From contig JAKMXF010000077.1 in the NCBI GenBank assembly GCA_024704765.1, positions 635,220-699,219 on the forward strand: a DNA stretch of 64,000 nucleotides. The letters are read 5' to 3'. The position numbers and the translations under genes were made by a program. This document shows, piece by piece, positions 12,062 to 24,697 of this stretch. Each line of letters opens with the position of its first letter. Within the stretch, counting starts at the first letter, position 1. The stretch is from Oopsacas minuta (lineage: Eukaryota; Porifera; Hexactinellida; Lyssacinosida; Leucopsacidae). A model generated the notes under the pieces. That model saw nothing but the letters and a program-made list of their open reading frames with translations, was not told where the DNA came from and ran no database searches.

Positions 12062-12500
12062 AGTGGTTCTCAAACATTTTCCCTGGCGACCCCCTAACAA
12101 TTGTCAAATTAATTCAAGACTCAAATATTTCACAGTGCACATATTTAATGATATAGCGTCAAATAGTTATTACTTATACAATGTTCAATAAAATATATCA
12201 ATGAGATGGGTGTAGTTGCTTTTCTTTAGCTGAAGCATAATTTCCGGATCTGTGCTTGCGAGTTCACAAAGAATATCATCATCTAACTATAATTTGTTTC
12301 TACAGCTATTATTAATTTGTAACAGTGTTGAAAAACCTGATTCATATAGGTAAGTAGTAGGTAAAGGTAACTGATTTTAATGATACTGCAGATTAGAGTA
12401 GGTTAGAATCCTCCATTGAGCACCAAAAGGAACTCAATACCTCTCTTTCAAATACTCTGGCAGATACATCATGAATGAGATCTATCAATCCATCCTGAGC
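12062..12500 (-). pseudogene. hAT (ZBED5/GTF2IRD2-like) C-terminal remnant
   Basis: The plus-strand start AGTGGTTCTCAAACATTTTC is the typical end of ZBED5-type hAT elements, which usually begin CAGTGGTTCTCAAAC. Reading inward on the minus strand, the conserved dimerisation block can be followed as YESGFSTLLQINNSCRNKL and then DILCELASTDPEIMLQL. These correspond to the family's CE..FS..L..IK.K.RNRL and the adjoining region. Stops interrupt it and the rest of the transposase is missing or unrecognisable. Confidence 0.7.
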
Positions 12501-12789
12501 TCAGTCATTTTGTCTGGGATTGCTTAGACAGATGTAGCAAAGGATTTCTCAATAACTTCAAATCTGCTGAGTCCTTCCGCTTAGGTTAATAATGAGAAAT
12601 ACTTTGTCTAGTGTTGTAAAGGTGTTCAGAGATTAAATTTTTGAATCATTACCCAATTCAGTATCTATGTTTTCGAAATATTTGGACAATATTCACCATA
12701 CATATAGTTCATGAGTCAAACGACTTACAGAATGCGATTCGATAGTGTCCCTGTTCGCCTCTTTCTTCTACAAGGTTGTGGCAGCCTGA

Positions 12790-13545
12790 ACAGTGGGTCA
12801 TTAGTTCGCTTCCAGAATAAGAACGAAGGACCTAGCATTCAAGATGGATGCGCTTTACGCGGATGCAGGAAAGTCATCCCAGGGAATGCCAGGAAAATGT
12901 TTGGAATTACATTATCAATGACATAAGGGTGATCCAGCATGATATGTATGGCTAGTGGTTATGTCTGGGGGCCTGGGATGGACGCCCACTTTGTAAAGAA
13001 ATGTCAACAAAGCCAACTAACAAAACACCAATGACAAAGTTCCCTTGCACCCATGGTAGTAGCCTGAACGACCATCGAGGCATATTCAAATGACTATGCT
13101 AACTCAGTTTTAGAAAAATGTTTCTTCTAGTAATAGACGAGAATTCTAAATGGTTAGAGGGATTCATATTAAATTTCGCAACGTCTACCATAAGAATTTA
13201 GGAATTACGGAGGATGTTCTAAGCACATGGATTAACAGATGTACTTGTCTTTGACAACAGTACATCATTCTTTAGTGTTGAGTTCTCGAAATTTAAGAAA
13301 AGAACAATATACGGCATAACAGAAGCGCTCCATCTCATCTTTCCCCAAATGGTCAGGTAGAAGGAACAGTAAAGATAATGAAAAACTCTAATATAGGATT
13401 CAACTGATTCAGTACATCCAAGCAAGGATATTAAAAATTAAGGAAAGAAACCTAATACAACTACCGGAATCCCGTCCTCTGAATTACTAATGGATAGAAG
13501 GATTAGAACAAATCTAAGCCGCCTTTCCTCTGAATGAGCTTCTAC
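12790..13545 (+). pseudogene. Ty3/Gypsy retrotransposon integrase pseudogene
   Basis: The segments follow the order of a Gypsy integrase. First comes the pre-HHCC region near 12820-12900 (IQDGCALRGCRKVIPG), then the GYVWGPGMD signature near 12960. The catalytic core opens with FLLVIDENSKWLEGF near 13116, with the first Asp. The second Asp lies in DVLVFDNSTSFFS near 13240. After a frameshift, LSPNGQVEGTVKIMK near 13350 carries the third catalytic residue, Glu. The tail SSELLMDRRIRTNLSRL matches the region downstream of Gypsy integrase cores. Multiple stops and frameshifts are present. No LTRs, reverse transcriptase or gag were recognised nearby. Confidence 0.85.
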
Positions 13546-13628
13546 GAGAGTCAGACCAAAGCTTTAACGTACAAAGGTTCTATTTGTCTTCAATCAAATA
13601 AATACAACACTATATACTTAGATAAATA

Positions 13629-13651
13629 GATATATATATATATATATATAA
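13629..13651. repeat. (TA)n microsatellite
   Basis: Pure alternating TA tract just upstream of the mariner pseudogene. Confidence 0.95.
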
Positions 13652-14506
13652 TGACTCTAGTAATAATTTGAGCTATTCAACACTAATTTTCTGAGTAGCG
13701 CTAATTTATCCATAAGCCCATATACAGATTATATTCTACTGAATGGAACTGGAAAGAAGGGATTTTAGAGCCATGATGTTTTATGACTTCATGCGTAAGA
13801 TATCAGTGGAGCAGAGTCATGATAATTTGATGGAAGCTTTCCAAGATCAAGCTCCATCTAAGCATACAGTGGAGCGTTGGATCTAGATTTCAGGAGGGAG
13901 GGAACGTCACTACAAGATGAGGCTAGGTCTGGGCGACCTTCAACCGCCGTCACTCCGGAGACTATTGCTGCTGCTGAGACATTAATCAAAGAGGATAGCC
14001 GCATTAACTATGAGCTGTTTGCTGAGACCCTAAAGATCGGGAAAGCCGCCATCAATACTATTCTACATGATTATCTTGGTGTCAGAAGGCTTGGGCCCGA
14101 TGGATCTCATAATCTCTCTGAAATGCATTAGAGGCAAGGGTAGAATGGTGCAAGTTTATGCTCAAGAAATTTAAAGGAGGAGAGTCTAAACGAGTTTACG
14201 ACATACTAAGATGTGATGAGACATGGATCTATCAGTACGATCCGGAAACAAAGCGGCAATCTTCAATCTGGGTGTTTCCTGGCGAAGATCCCCCTGTTAA
14301 AGTTCGCCGGGCTCGCAGCGTTGGGAAGAATATGGTGGCTGCATTTTCTGTAAGACTGGCCCAGTAGCAATAATTCCTCTCGAGAATCGTCGTATCGTCG
14401 ATGCTAATTGGCACATTAACAATTTCCTACCCAAGGCTTTCGAAGCTTGGAGTTCTCGTCGCCCTAAGACCGGTATCAGAGGAATCCTCCTTCACCACGA
14501 TAATGC

Positions 14507-14514
14507 ATCTGCAC
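14507..14514. repeat. 8-bp target-site duplication of MITE
   Basis: ATCTGCAC here is repeated exactly at 14932-14939 on the far side of the MITE. Removing one copy and the insert restores the mariner reading through the HHDNASAHT motif. Confidence 0.95.
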
Positions 14515-14931
14515 CAGGACTGTATCAACTCATTTTGAGTTGGCAAAATCACCTCATATTATTCTACCAACTCATTCAACTCCTTCAATTCATCTAGCTT
14601 ATGTACCAACTCATTTCAACTCATTCAACTTCCAACTCAAATTGTGTTACACAATCTATGATTAGGAATATAAATGTAGTCTGATATGCATTGAATGGTT
14701 GGAATCAACCATAGTTTTTTCTTCATAAGACAATCTACTATTACAGTATCAGAGATCATTAAAATAATAAACCGAAAGAAAAATATGCGTAAAATGTGTT
14801 GAACTCATTTGAACTCATTTCATTGAGCAATCAACTCATTCAACTCATTCATTTGAGAGCTACCAACTGATTCAAATCATTCAATAAAATGAGTTGATTT
14901 TTCCAACTCAAAATGAGTTGATACAGCCCTG
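14515..14931. mobile_element. hAT-type MITE, 417 bp
   Basis: The ends are CAGGACTGTATCAACTC on the left and, reverse-complemented, CAGGGCTGTATCAACTC on the right. The repeat extends for about 29 bp with one mismatch. It is flanked by a perfect 8-bp duplication (ATCTGCAC). The interior is full of ACTCATT/CAACTCATTC repeats and has no coding capacity. Size, ends and duplication identify a non-autonomous hAT inserted into a mariner. Confidence 0.95.
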
Positions 14932-15379
14932 ATCTGCACACACAGCAGCCAAAATATTGGACTTCCTGGCTGAAAATTCGGTCCAGTTGATATCGCATCC
15001 ACCCTCAGTCCAGATTTAGCTCCATGCGATTATTTCTTGTTCCCAACAATCAAGGAAAAGATCCTTGGAATAAGGTTTGAGAGTCCTGAAGAGGCTTGTC
15101 TGGCATTTGAAGAGGCCTTTGGAGCCTGCCAGAGGAAAATGGCATAATTGTTTCGACAGTTAGTTCCATCATATGCAACTTTGCATTGATTGTTGTGGCC
15201 GTTACTCTGAAAAACTGAAAGTTTGATTAAATTTTTATCATATTTTTTGTGTACGACAAAACTTTTGGACTGAACCACGTGCAATGCCTCGCAAGCCAGA
15301 AAAGCAAAAGATGAACCATAATAACAATATTAAGGACAACTTGTAAGTGGAGGGGGGCTACTTTTATGACACGTGATTT

Positions 15380-18300
15380 TTCATATAACAAACTGAAGTG
15401 GGTGGTAGGGAAGGTAAGTCGTGGCTCTGACCCTAAGTGCTATAGCATAAGCCTCGAATATGGAAGAGAATGCTTTCAGCTATACTTCATCCCTGGTACT
15501 TTTACTGTTAGGCCTTATATTTAGTAGGCTATGATTATACGTTGTAATTGTTATTTCAGATTCCTATTCTACAAATTAGAAATATCCATTACTGAACACT
15601 TTACCTCTAAAAGCTACATTTTGGTTGACAATCATCAATCCTTGCAGCCATGTGCCACTTGTTCCCATTAAATACCAAGGTGGGAATTGAAAAAAGAGGA
15701 ACATAGTGAGACTTAACGAGAATCTTATTAAAAAATCTATATCTAATTGAATGAAAGCTTCTTCAATAAATAAGAAAATGGTTAACAAATCAAAATTACA
15801 ATATCTCATACATTATGAATACATTACTGCATACATATTATTAGATATAGTCTGGTAATAATTTCTAAGGGATTATTTGGATGGACACATTCATATATTA
15901 GAGGATTAAATACTATATATTACTGAATCTTCATTAAAAATTTCGAAATCATAATGATGATAAGAAGTATGCCCAAATTCTTATTCACACAGGTATAATT
16001 CGTGTTAAAATAAGACATACATAAACCGGGCAAAGTTATTTCAAGAAAACAAATCTAAAAGTCTAAAAGTACAACATATGCCGATAGCTAGTCAATTTAC
16101 TAAATTTGTTAATACGTCAATAGTAATTAGAGGCATTATTTGTATTGAGATAAATATGATTAATAGTGCCTGCAATTAATAGTACCACTTTAAACAAATT
16201 AAATTAATTGACTGAGCAAGTTGTGATTTTAAATTATTTATTGCATGTGGATTATATAATTATAGTAATCTTGTAAATTATAATATATTAAAGCATTAGA
16301 ATTTTGAAATATTGAAAAATGTCAAAAAATTGAATATGCTCTATGTCAACATTGCTCTAGTATGATAACTTCGTCATTATCATGAGAAATGTGTCACTTA
16401 ACATCTACTACACTTCATCAATTACAAATATCATTTATTTCTTGTAAAAATGGAGTTACGAGCATTCTAGTATACCGTTATGTCATTAGGACCTAGCAAA
16501 ATAAACAAAATTTTTTGTGAATGTATGCAAACGCTCACTTTTTACTAAATTTTTCGAAATCTCAAAATTTAAAATTTTGCCTGCCATCACCACCTCCACA
16601 ATCGTGACTTCATATTTATGTGGCAAACGGGTCCATCTTACCATCACTACACGTCATCAATTGTAAGTTTTACTATAGCTGCAATCGTTAGAATGAAATT
16701 CATGTGGTAGATGAGGCGAAACAAATTGTGTTGATAAATATTTCTTCTAAAGTCTAGAGAATGTGTACTAAGTTTGTTGAATTAGGTAAATACCATCATA
16801 TATATTGTAAAAACCTCATACTACTATTTTGTTACTAATACTATAATAGCCAAAACCAAATACAATCCTATGGGGCAAATTGTATTGTGGCACAAAAGCG
16901 GAACGTGTGTCAAATAAATAATCGTGGCCGTTAGTACACTTTGCACAGTAGTTGACCATGTAACCTAAAGATTCAGCAATTAACCTGGTTAGTTACCGGG
17001 GATATACAAGCAAATTAACAGTCAGACACTATTGAAAAATGCAAAGTGGGGTCGAAAATGCATCCGTCGGATGCGGTTTCACTGTCATGCCCCATTTTTT
17101 AACATGAAACATTCACATTTATTGGATCTATGTAGGGATGCTAATGCAATCCAATACAATAAATACAACCAATCAATCCAAATTTTATCGATATTATATT
17201 ATACAAAATATCTTAATTAAACATTACAAAAGTGTGTTTATTGATTATCCTTGGAATTTTTAACTTTATGCGAGTGCGAAATAACCTGACATCAATTAGA
17301 CCTGCTACATGCATTAGCTATTTTGACAGATAAATTTTCAGATATGCTAATTAACTGAATTTCAGTATTTCAAAATAGAATTATCAAATAGGAATTGCAT
17401 AAATAATCATCGATGAAAATAAAGATCTATAGATATGAAAGAAAACATGAATAGAAATAAGATAGAGTGAATGGGGTTGTCAATTCGAATGGAAAATCTC
17501 AAATTGATTCGCAAGACAAGGATGAAATAATGAAACCAAAAGAATTTATGGATTGCTGAATTGTCGATATAGATTGGATTGCCAAGAAAATCTATCGATT
17601 GCTCCTATTTGATTGATTGGATGGGCATAATTGAATGCAATGTATTGATACCAATCATTTCAATGCAATGAATATACTGGATCTATGCAGCCAAATATGA
17701 ATAGCATCATTAACTCACCAAGAATAAAGTAAATATAGCTCTCAATAGGGAAATATATTTACATTGGTAGTTGGCTTTCGGATACTTTGATCATATTAGG
17801 CCGAATACCAAATGAAGAAATAAAATAAAAATAAAACATTCTAAAATACATATAATCATGAGGTGTGAATTAATTATACAAAATTAGGCTATATCAATTA
17901 TCTAAATAATTTCATTTATTCGAACACCAAAATTGAAAGTGTATGCCAAAGGTGTCGGATAATGCAGGGTGTACTGTGTCCCACAATTATTTGAAAGGCC
18001 TATAGATAACGTACTATACAATAGAATAGGCTAATGCACATGGAGCATCATAACAAATAATAGATTTTGGAACAGGAATTAAGGTGTCGACCGAAAGAAA
18101 TACATAAATATGTTGCACGTTTAACAAAATCACCAATACTGAATATATTAAGGATTTCCAGTGATTATATTCGTTCTCTAAAAGTATATGGTCATATTTG
18201 GTCTTATTTCAAAAGTTACTCCATGAAATGCATTAGATTACACAACTCAACAAGATTACTCATCAGAGATCACATACATTTATCTTAGCATACTTTTGAA

Positions 18301-18489
18301 TGCTGAACTCGAATCTGCAATCAGAATTTCTCTAGTACGTCTAGTTATGCTGAAATCCAATATCCATTTTTTCAATAGTATAGCATTACCTAGTTACCAA
18401 ATTGCTATATGAGCATGCCTATTTTAATTCAATTATCTGGAATATAAATGACTTTACTTATTTGAATTCAAGCAAATCAAATTATAAAC
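15380..18489. other. No recognisable gene; dispersed repeat motif
   Basis: Very AT-rich intronic or intergenic sequence. The stretch beginning AGGGATGCTAATGCAATCCA at 17134 recurs in altered form near 22086 and 22795. A TGGATCTATG repeat at 17123-17132 and 17678-17687 may be a target duplication bounding a non-coding insertion, but no terminal repeats were seen. Confidence 0.35.
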
Positions 18490-20152
18490 ATGCATCGTAA
18501 TTGTAGAACTCATCCCGACAATTTCTGTTACGTTTGTGGTCTTTTTTGCGTAAAATCACAAAGACGACCAATCACAAATCAATTAAAGAACATATACAAA
18601 TTGTACTTCGAATGTCCACTTCGTCACCAAGACAAGTCGTGGGCACCACATGTCATATGCACTTCTTGTTCAAGTGGACTACGTGATTGGTTGAACAAAA
18701 GGAAAGTTTCAATGCCATTTGCAATACCGATGGTCTGGAGGGAACAGAAAAATCACCTTGATGATTGTTACTTTTGCCTTATCGACATTACAGGATTCTC
18801 AGCCAAGAATAAGCACGCTCTTGTTTACCCAGACTTGGATTCTGCTCGCAGGCCAATTCCACACGACATCTCATTACCATTCCCAATTCCCAAGCCACAG
18901 CAAATTATAATCGGGTCTGATATGATGGAAGATGTCCATGCAGATTCTACAGATGCTATTTATGTCCCGGAAGATGAATTACTAGAGCCACAAACATATA
19001 CACAGGGAGAATTGAATGACTTGGTCAGGGATCTAGACTTATCTAAAGACAAAGCTGAACTACTTGCATCCAGGCTCAAACAGAAAAACCTACTCGACAC
19101 AGATGCCCTAGTATCCCACTATCGCAAACGAAATTTCGATCTCGCTCAATACTACACCACTGATGGTCCACTGTGCTATTGTAATGATATCGAAGGACTC
19201 TATGCAAACCCTATTACAAGAACATTCTTCCTCTGATAGGCGCCTTTTCATTGACTCATCAAAACACAGTTTGAAAGCTGTTCTGTTGCATAACGGAAAT
19301 TTAAAGCCTGGCGTTCCAATTGCTCACTCCGTCTATCTCAAAGTAACCTTCGTCAATTTGCAGGAAGTTTTGGAGGCAATACAGTCTAGAACACATATAT
19401 AGAATATCTGCGGTGATCTGAAGATAATCGGGCTATTGATGGGCTTGCAAAAAGGTTTACAAAGTATTGTTGTTTCCTATATCTATGGGACAGCCGAGCA
19501 ACTGGACAACATTATAAAAAATATGATTGGCCGAAGAGAACCTATGAAGTGGGGAAAACCAATTTACAGCATTCGCCATTGGTAGATCCAAACAAAATTT
19601 CTTACGCCCACTTCATATCAAACTTGGATTAATGAAAACATTCGTTAAAACAATGAGCAAAACAAATTCAGCAGGATTTCTGCATTTGGTAGGCAAATTT
19701 CCGAAATTAAGCGAGGCAAAGTTAAAAGAGGGAGTATTTGTAGGATCACAAATCAGACAAGTATTCAGAGATCCACATTTCGAGAAGACATTATCCGAAT
19801 TAGAAATGAGTGCTTGGAATTCTTTCAAATGGGTTTGTGAAAACTCTTTGGGCCACAAGAAATCGTCCAACTACACAGAAGGAGTGGAAACCTTGCTTAA
19901 CGCATACGAGAAGATGGGCTGTCGCATGTCGCTAAAACTTCACTTCTGCACTCTCACCTTGATTTTTTCCCTGAGAACCTTGGTGCTGTAAGTGATAAAC
20001 AGGCTGAGAGATTCCACCAAGACATACAAGAGATGGAAACCCGATACCAAGGTTTCTGGAATGAGGGCATGATGTCAGATTACAGTTGGAGGCTCTTCAG
20101 AGATAATCCCAACAAGATATATAAAAGGAAGTCGTACTCTCAACACTTTTAA
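18490..20152 (+). pseudogene. Cys-rich mobile-gene family, putative DDE-like protein, frameshifted
   Basis: About 550 codons in order, broken by several frameshifts (near 19200, 19400, 19580-19630 and 19960). The N-terminal 250 residues are intact from the ATG at 18490. CYVCG, CPLRHQDKSWAPHVICTSC and DDCYFCL form a probable multi-cysteine zinc module. Downstream are RRLFIDSSKHSLKAVLL, then ICGDLKIIGLLMGLQ, then a segment with RDPHFEKTLSELEMSAW. The end has VSDKQAERFHQDIQEMETRY and a basic tail stopping at 20152. From memory this arrangement matches a multicopy gene family in many invertebrate genomes. The acidic residues in FIDSSK, CGDLK and ERFHQD could form a DDE triad, which is inference only. 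No terminal repeats were found. Confidence 0.65.
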
Positions 20153-23060
20153 TTTAGTTAGCTACCTTTATACTTCTAGATGGATATGTAATTCCCCTTA
20201 CTTTATGAGTAGTTGATACATGCATGAATGTGAATAATTATATGTAAGAGCTAGGGTAATAACTGATATTATCTTGGCATTAATCTAAAACATCGAAACG
20301 TTGATTTATTTCAGATGGCTATCATGTAAGAAGACAAAAAGACAGCCACTACCATAAAATAACAGGATAAATTTCGGAAATACATAAAAATCGTTGACTT
20401 GTAGATGGAAAAAAAAACTGGACGTGCTGGAAAGAATCTGAAAGCAGATTTGAATTCAGCGCAAAAACTAGCTTAGAAAATGTCAATCTAATACTTGATG
20501 AGAAAATGAAGTTAAATTTTGTTGACCTATGTTATCATTAGTAAAGATAGGTTTCAAATCAGTGTATCATGGTTTAACCTTGGCAAGGAGGGCGCATAGG
20601 ATCAAGGGAGTAGGCAATACTTGTCTACAACGGATATCAGTGTTTTCTCAGGATGAAAATGGCAGCCGCTGGTCGCTGTGAACAGGTGGCTAGATGCAGT
20701 ATACTAAGGTGCCTGTTAAACAGGATTTGATTGTTTCTTTAATATTATGGTAAATAGAATATGTAAAAGAAATAGAAAAGTAACTTAGAGTGCAAATCGT
20801 GGAAACAAGTACTTAATAATTAAAGTCTTCAAAGACTCTTAAGTGTGGAATATAAGGGTGATAGTAATAGCTTAGGAGAGAATTATATTTTTCATTTGGG
20901 AAGAGCGGCAGGCAATAAATGTTTGTCTTACAGATATATAATATCATCAAACTTCTTTGGGAAATATTTTAAAATGTATATTTAAGATGTGAATCACGGT
21001 ATTAAACTAAGTTCTATGTTTATGTCATAAAAAATATCAGAACTAACCACAAATCATGACAAATTACAGAAATACACCTCTTTCTAAAGCAACAATATCG
21101 AAAGTCTATTAACTTCGAATTCTATGCATTGTTACACAGACACACTTGTAAAATGTGGCATGATGCACATTGCTCCCAGTGGAATAGATGCTAGTTGATC
21201 AATCATCCTAACAAGGCACATTTCTGTAATTAGCCATGGCTTGTAGTTACTAGAAAATGTAAAATAACAAAGTTTTTATGACCTAAAGAAATGAAACAGG
21301 GTGAAACACCTTGATCTAATCATGACTATATATTGTGAAATTATAGTAAAATCTCTCACCAAAACAGACGACGCGATGTCATTATGTATCCGTAGGAAAT
21401 ATTTGAACAACTTAGAAGAAAATATTATGACAAAGAGAAAGATCTGGAAAAATCTTGTTCAAATATGATTTAGAAAGACAATACATATTCACAGTGGGCT
21501 GCTATGGTGTATATGGTCAAATTCTAGTATTCACACTTTCATAAGGTTTTGGATACGTATAATATATATTTTGAATGGAGTAAATGTAGTTTCAGATGAT
21601 TTGATTAATAATTATCAAAATAAAATCAATTAAATCTGAGCCATATTCACAGGATGAATGCATATCAATTAATCAACTCTCTTGATCTCTTAGATTGGCA
21701 CTAATTCCTCACGTCCGATAATGTAAAATTGTAAATTTAGTCAATTCTATAAAGCTTGAATATTGATCTCAATTACACTCTTCATTTTTGTGTATTTAAG
21801 AATTGTTTCTAGTCTTATAGGTTTATAACACACACAAAGAAAGAATACAATTATGTGTACGTTGGGGTTTTAACAATCATTTGTTAATATGTATTCCTGA
21901 TAAGCAATATAAATACTTACTAAATATATGTATCCCTTTAATCTTCAACAGGCAAAAAATATCCCAAAGTGAATTCTTATGTCTTATTGGGATGAGGCGA
22001 GATAAATCTGGGGCTCCTTTAAGAGAGGCTTGAGAACCTGGATTTACAGGATTTGGAACTATAATTACTCTGTTTAAGTTAGAAACAAGGATGCTAATAA
22101 AATACAATGCAATACAATACAATAATCCATGCCAATTGATCAAATATTGGGTCATGGAGACTTTTTGCTTAAAAGTCCAATCGATAATGATCATAGAAAA
22201 ATTCGCATTGATTTTTCATTGATATCTCTCGACATAAATACAGTTAAAGGACAAAAGTATTGTACCACTTACCGCATTTAATACTAAGTACATCAAAGTA
22301 AAATGAATTTACTTTAACTTAAAATAACTATTAGTTATAACCAGAGAATGAACAAGATTCATTTATGTAGATTGACGAATACCGATGTATAAGAACATGG
22401 TAGCTAGATGGGTGAATACAAATCTAACAAAATATCAGCAATTCTGAAATGGTCGAATACTTTTGTCCTTTAAATGTATATGTGTATCTATTACAGATTA
22501 ATTGCGTTATAATAGCATGGATTGTTATTTATGACTATTTCCTTAACAGTGGTGTACCGAAGGAGCTTACTGGGAGCGGCCAATATCCATACATTCGTAT
22601 CTATATATCATACATGCAAACCTTTGTGTGCTACAAAAATCCCTGGACACCAGAAATACTTTTTCACTCGCTATATGAATGCATCAAATTCACAAACTGT
22701 AGTTATAGAATTAGTCTCATTTTAATGCATGCAGTAGCCCGAGGGTACTTGAGCCCCCACTATGTGCTATAGGCCATGGTTGTTCGTTACTAACCAGGGA
22801 TGCTAATCCAATCTAATCGAGACACATTTCATATCAATTGGCTTGTCTCAAATATTTATCGGATGGATATTTATCAGACGAATTATCATCGATTTCTCAT
22901 CAATACGGGGCATTCAAACGGTAAGTAACTCTATAAGGGGAGGGGGATATGTAGTACACGAGGTATGACAGGTTGACAGCCCCATTCATCTTGGTATTGC
23001 AAATTACAAAGATAACCCAGGATAGACTGTGTTTGTTAAACCAGAAAATTAGATAAAAAA
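20153..23060. other. No recognisable gene
   Basis: AT-rich. Two copies of a GATGCTAAT-led repeat start near 22088 and 22797. Open frames at 22449-22772 (plus) and 21877-22194 (minus) show no domain, and the latter overlaps the repeat. Confidence 0.35.
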
Positions 23061-23065
23061 ATTGA

Positions 23066-23075
23066 GTCATAAAAT

Positions 23076-23106
<31 letters not shown>

Positions 23107-23400
23107 CTAGTCTTGGACTAAAATTACAACTACTACTCAGGCAAATTACATGATAGAAGTTAGAAATTTGAATCACACGTACGCTTCAATGTGACAAATG
23201 TCCTAACGTCATGATTCTGAACAAATGCAAACTCATCATGACTGTACAATAATTCCTAACTGTCCAAATTTCGAAAAATTCTAGAATTTCAAATGATCTT
23301 ATGCATATTGTGTCAAGATTACTACCCAAAGCCACGAAGCAACTCCAGTATCACCACAGAAGGCCATTAAATGGATTTGGATGAACCAAGAAAAATAAAA
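23066..23400. repeat. Dispersed repeat, copy 2 of 3, with (AT)n head
   Basis: A pure (AT)n tract at about 23070-23092 leads into sequence shared with 56450-56720. Common blocks include ATTACATGATAGAAG-like, GTGACAAATG and ACGTCATGATTCT near 23205. The CCACAGAAGGCCAT block is near 23358. The shared blocks keep the same order and spacing, so this is one repeat family. Confidence 0.7.
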
Positions 23401-24501
23401 AATAACATTTCCACATAAAATTATGCTCGAGGCAGGCAGTGCCAAGTACAATACCCAATCGCGTGGCGCCCAACCATCAAGAAATTTAGCTATTTAGTAC
23501 TTAAGTTGACCTGAGGCACTTAGTTTTAGCGCAACTACCTAGCAAGCGAAGTGGGCTAGTAAACTATAATCACAGAAGAATATATTATTATACAGCACTA
23601 ATCGAATCTTTAAAATTGACTAACTATAAATAGAGATTCTCACATGAATATATCCAATTTGGCGAATGTATCCCCTAATCAGATCTGAGGCTGCTAACGA
23701 TTAAACATTTTCTGTAATCATAATCTGAAACGCAATCAAAGTTTCAATATGAGTGTTATTATAATAATAATCGGAATCAGAAATGTATGTGAAAGTGTAT
23801 CGTAGTCCTATTCGTAATCATGCTATAAATTAGGGATATGTCGTTGAAACTGAGAATATGTGAATAATTTCGTAGAATTCCAGTGCAATATTGCTTATAT
23901 TTAATCAAAATCATAAGATCGAAAATCCCATTTTACGTCCCATCCACATAGTAAATTTATTGAGATAGTAAATTGGAATAATATTTGTAGTTATACAAAA
24001 GTATAGTAATCATAATCATAATCACCTTAAAGTAATCGGCCCAAACCTGCCCCAAATACTACCAATGAGCTATTTTCGTCCACTGTGCTACAATTTCGTT
24101 AGTCTTCGGTAGAGTCGACAGGTACATTCCTAGCGCAAAATCTATAATCAGTGTGACAACTAAAGTAAAGAAGTATATGACAATAGTAATTTATTCCATA
24201 AATTCTCTATCCTGAATTCTCTAGAATAGTATTTGGGTTTACATTAATTTTGATCACTCTTAGTGTAGGTAAACGATAGAAAACAAGCACAACTTTTGAA
24301 ATGTATATATCTTGAATTGTAGCAGTTAAATAACTAAATATATGAAGGTTATAGATTGTTCGCGAAGTTAATTATACGTATAAGTGACTCAGGCCCCACA
24401 GGGGAGATAATTAAGGTTAGGCGATTATTAGAGTAGGGCAACTTAAAATTACGAATTATATCTGATTGGGTATAGATAAAGGGAAAATGTGTGATTGATA
24501 C
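23401..24501. other. Presumed intron of the host gene
   Basis: AT-rich, no gene recognised. It lies downstream (minus-strand sense) of the donor at 24501. Confidence 0.4.
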
Positions 24502-24697
24502 CTCCTTCAAGAGTATTAAAGTTGAAGTAAACAGAATCTGATTCTAAGTTAGAAAAGTTTGAACATAAGGTAATCGTATAATATGTATCTGGGATAAGGT
24601 TAGAAATTGTAGTCTCTCTCAAGTCGAAAGGAAAATTCAATATCCTCTTTGGTATTTTTGTAGTACTGTGGTATTGTTTTTCACCAGAAATAACTCC
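24502..24697 (-). CDS. Exon: C-terminal half of a fibronectin III domain
   Basis: The acceptor cttttatag ends at 24698, and a good donor (GAG|GTATCA) follows 24502. The 196-nt exon is open from phase 0 to phase 1. Its translation begins GVISGEKQYH and contains TTISNLIPDTYYTITL. It ends SVYFNFNTLEG. This is the E-F-G strand half of an FnIII domain (L.P.T.Y.I.L then F.TL). The N-terminal half must be on an upstream exon at higher coordinates, which was not identified. It shares strand and phase logic with the exons at 58460 and 62078, so it is probably part of the same adhesion-receptor gene. Confidence 0.72.

Larger units (their letters stand above)
13743..15147 (+). pseudogene. mariner (DD34D) transposase pseudogene, split by a MITE
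   Basis: The start MELERRDFRAMMFYDF is at the ATG at 13743. The helix-turn-helix region continues through APSKHTVERW and, after a frameshift, GTSLQDEARSGRPSTAV. The first catalytic Asp is in RCDETWIYQYDPETK (about 14212), and the second is in HHDNASAHT. The second motif is cut by a 417-bp hAT-type MITE at 14515-14931. After the MITE the third Asp is in SPDLAPCDYFLFP. Removing the MITE gives about 34 residues between the last two Asps, which is true mariner spacing. Several small frameshifts remain besides the MITE. The left terminal repeat was not found; the right end is probably near 15355-15375. Confidence 0.88.
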
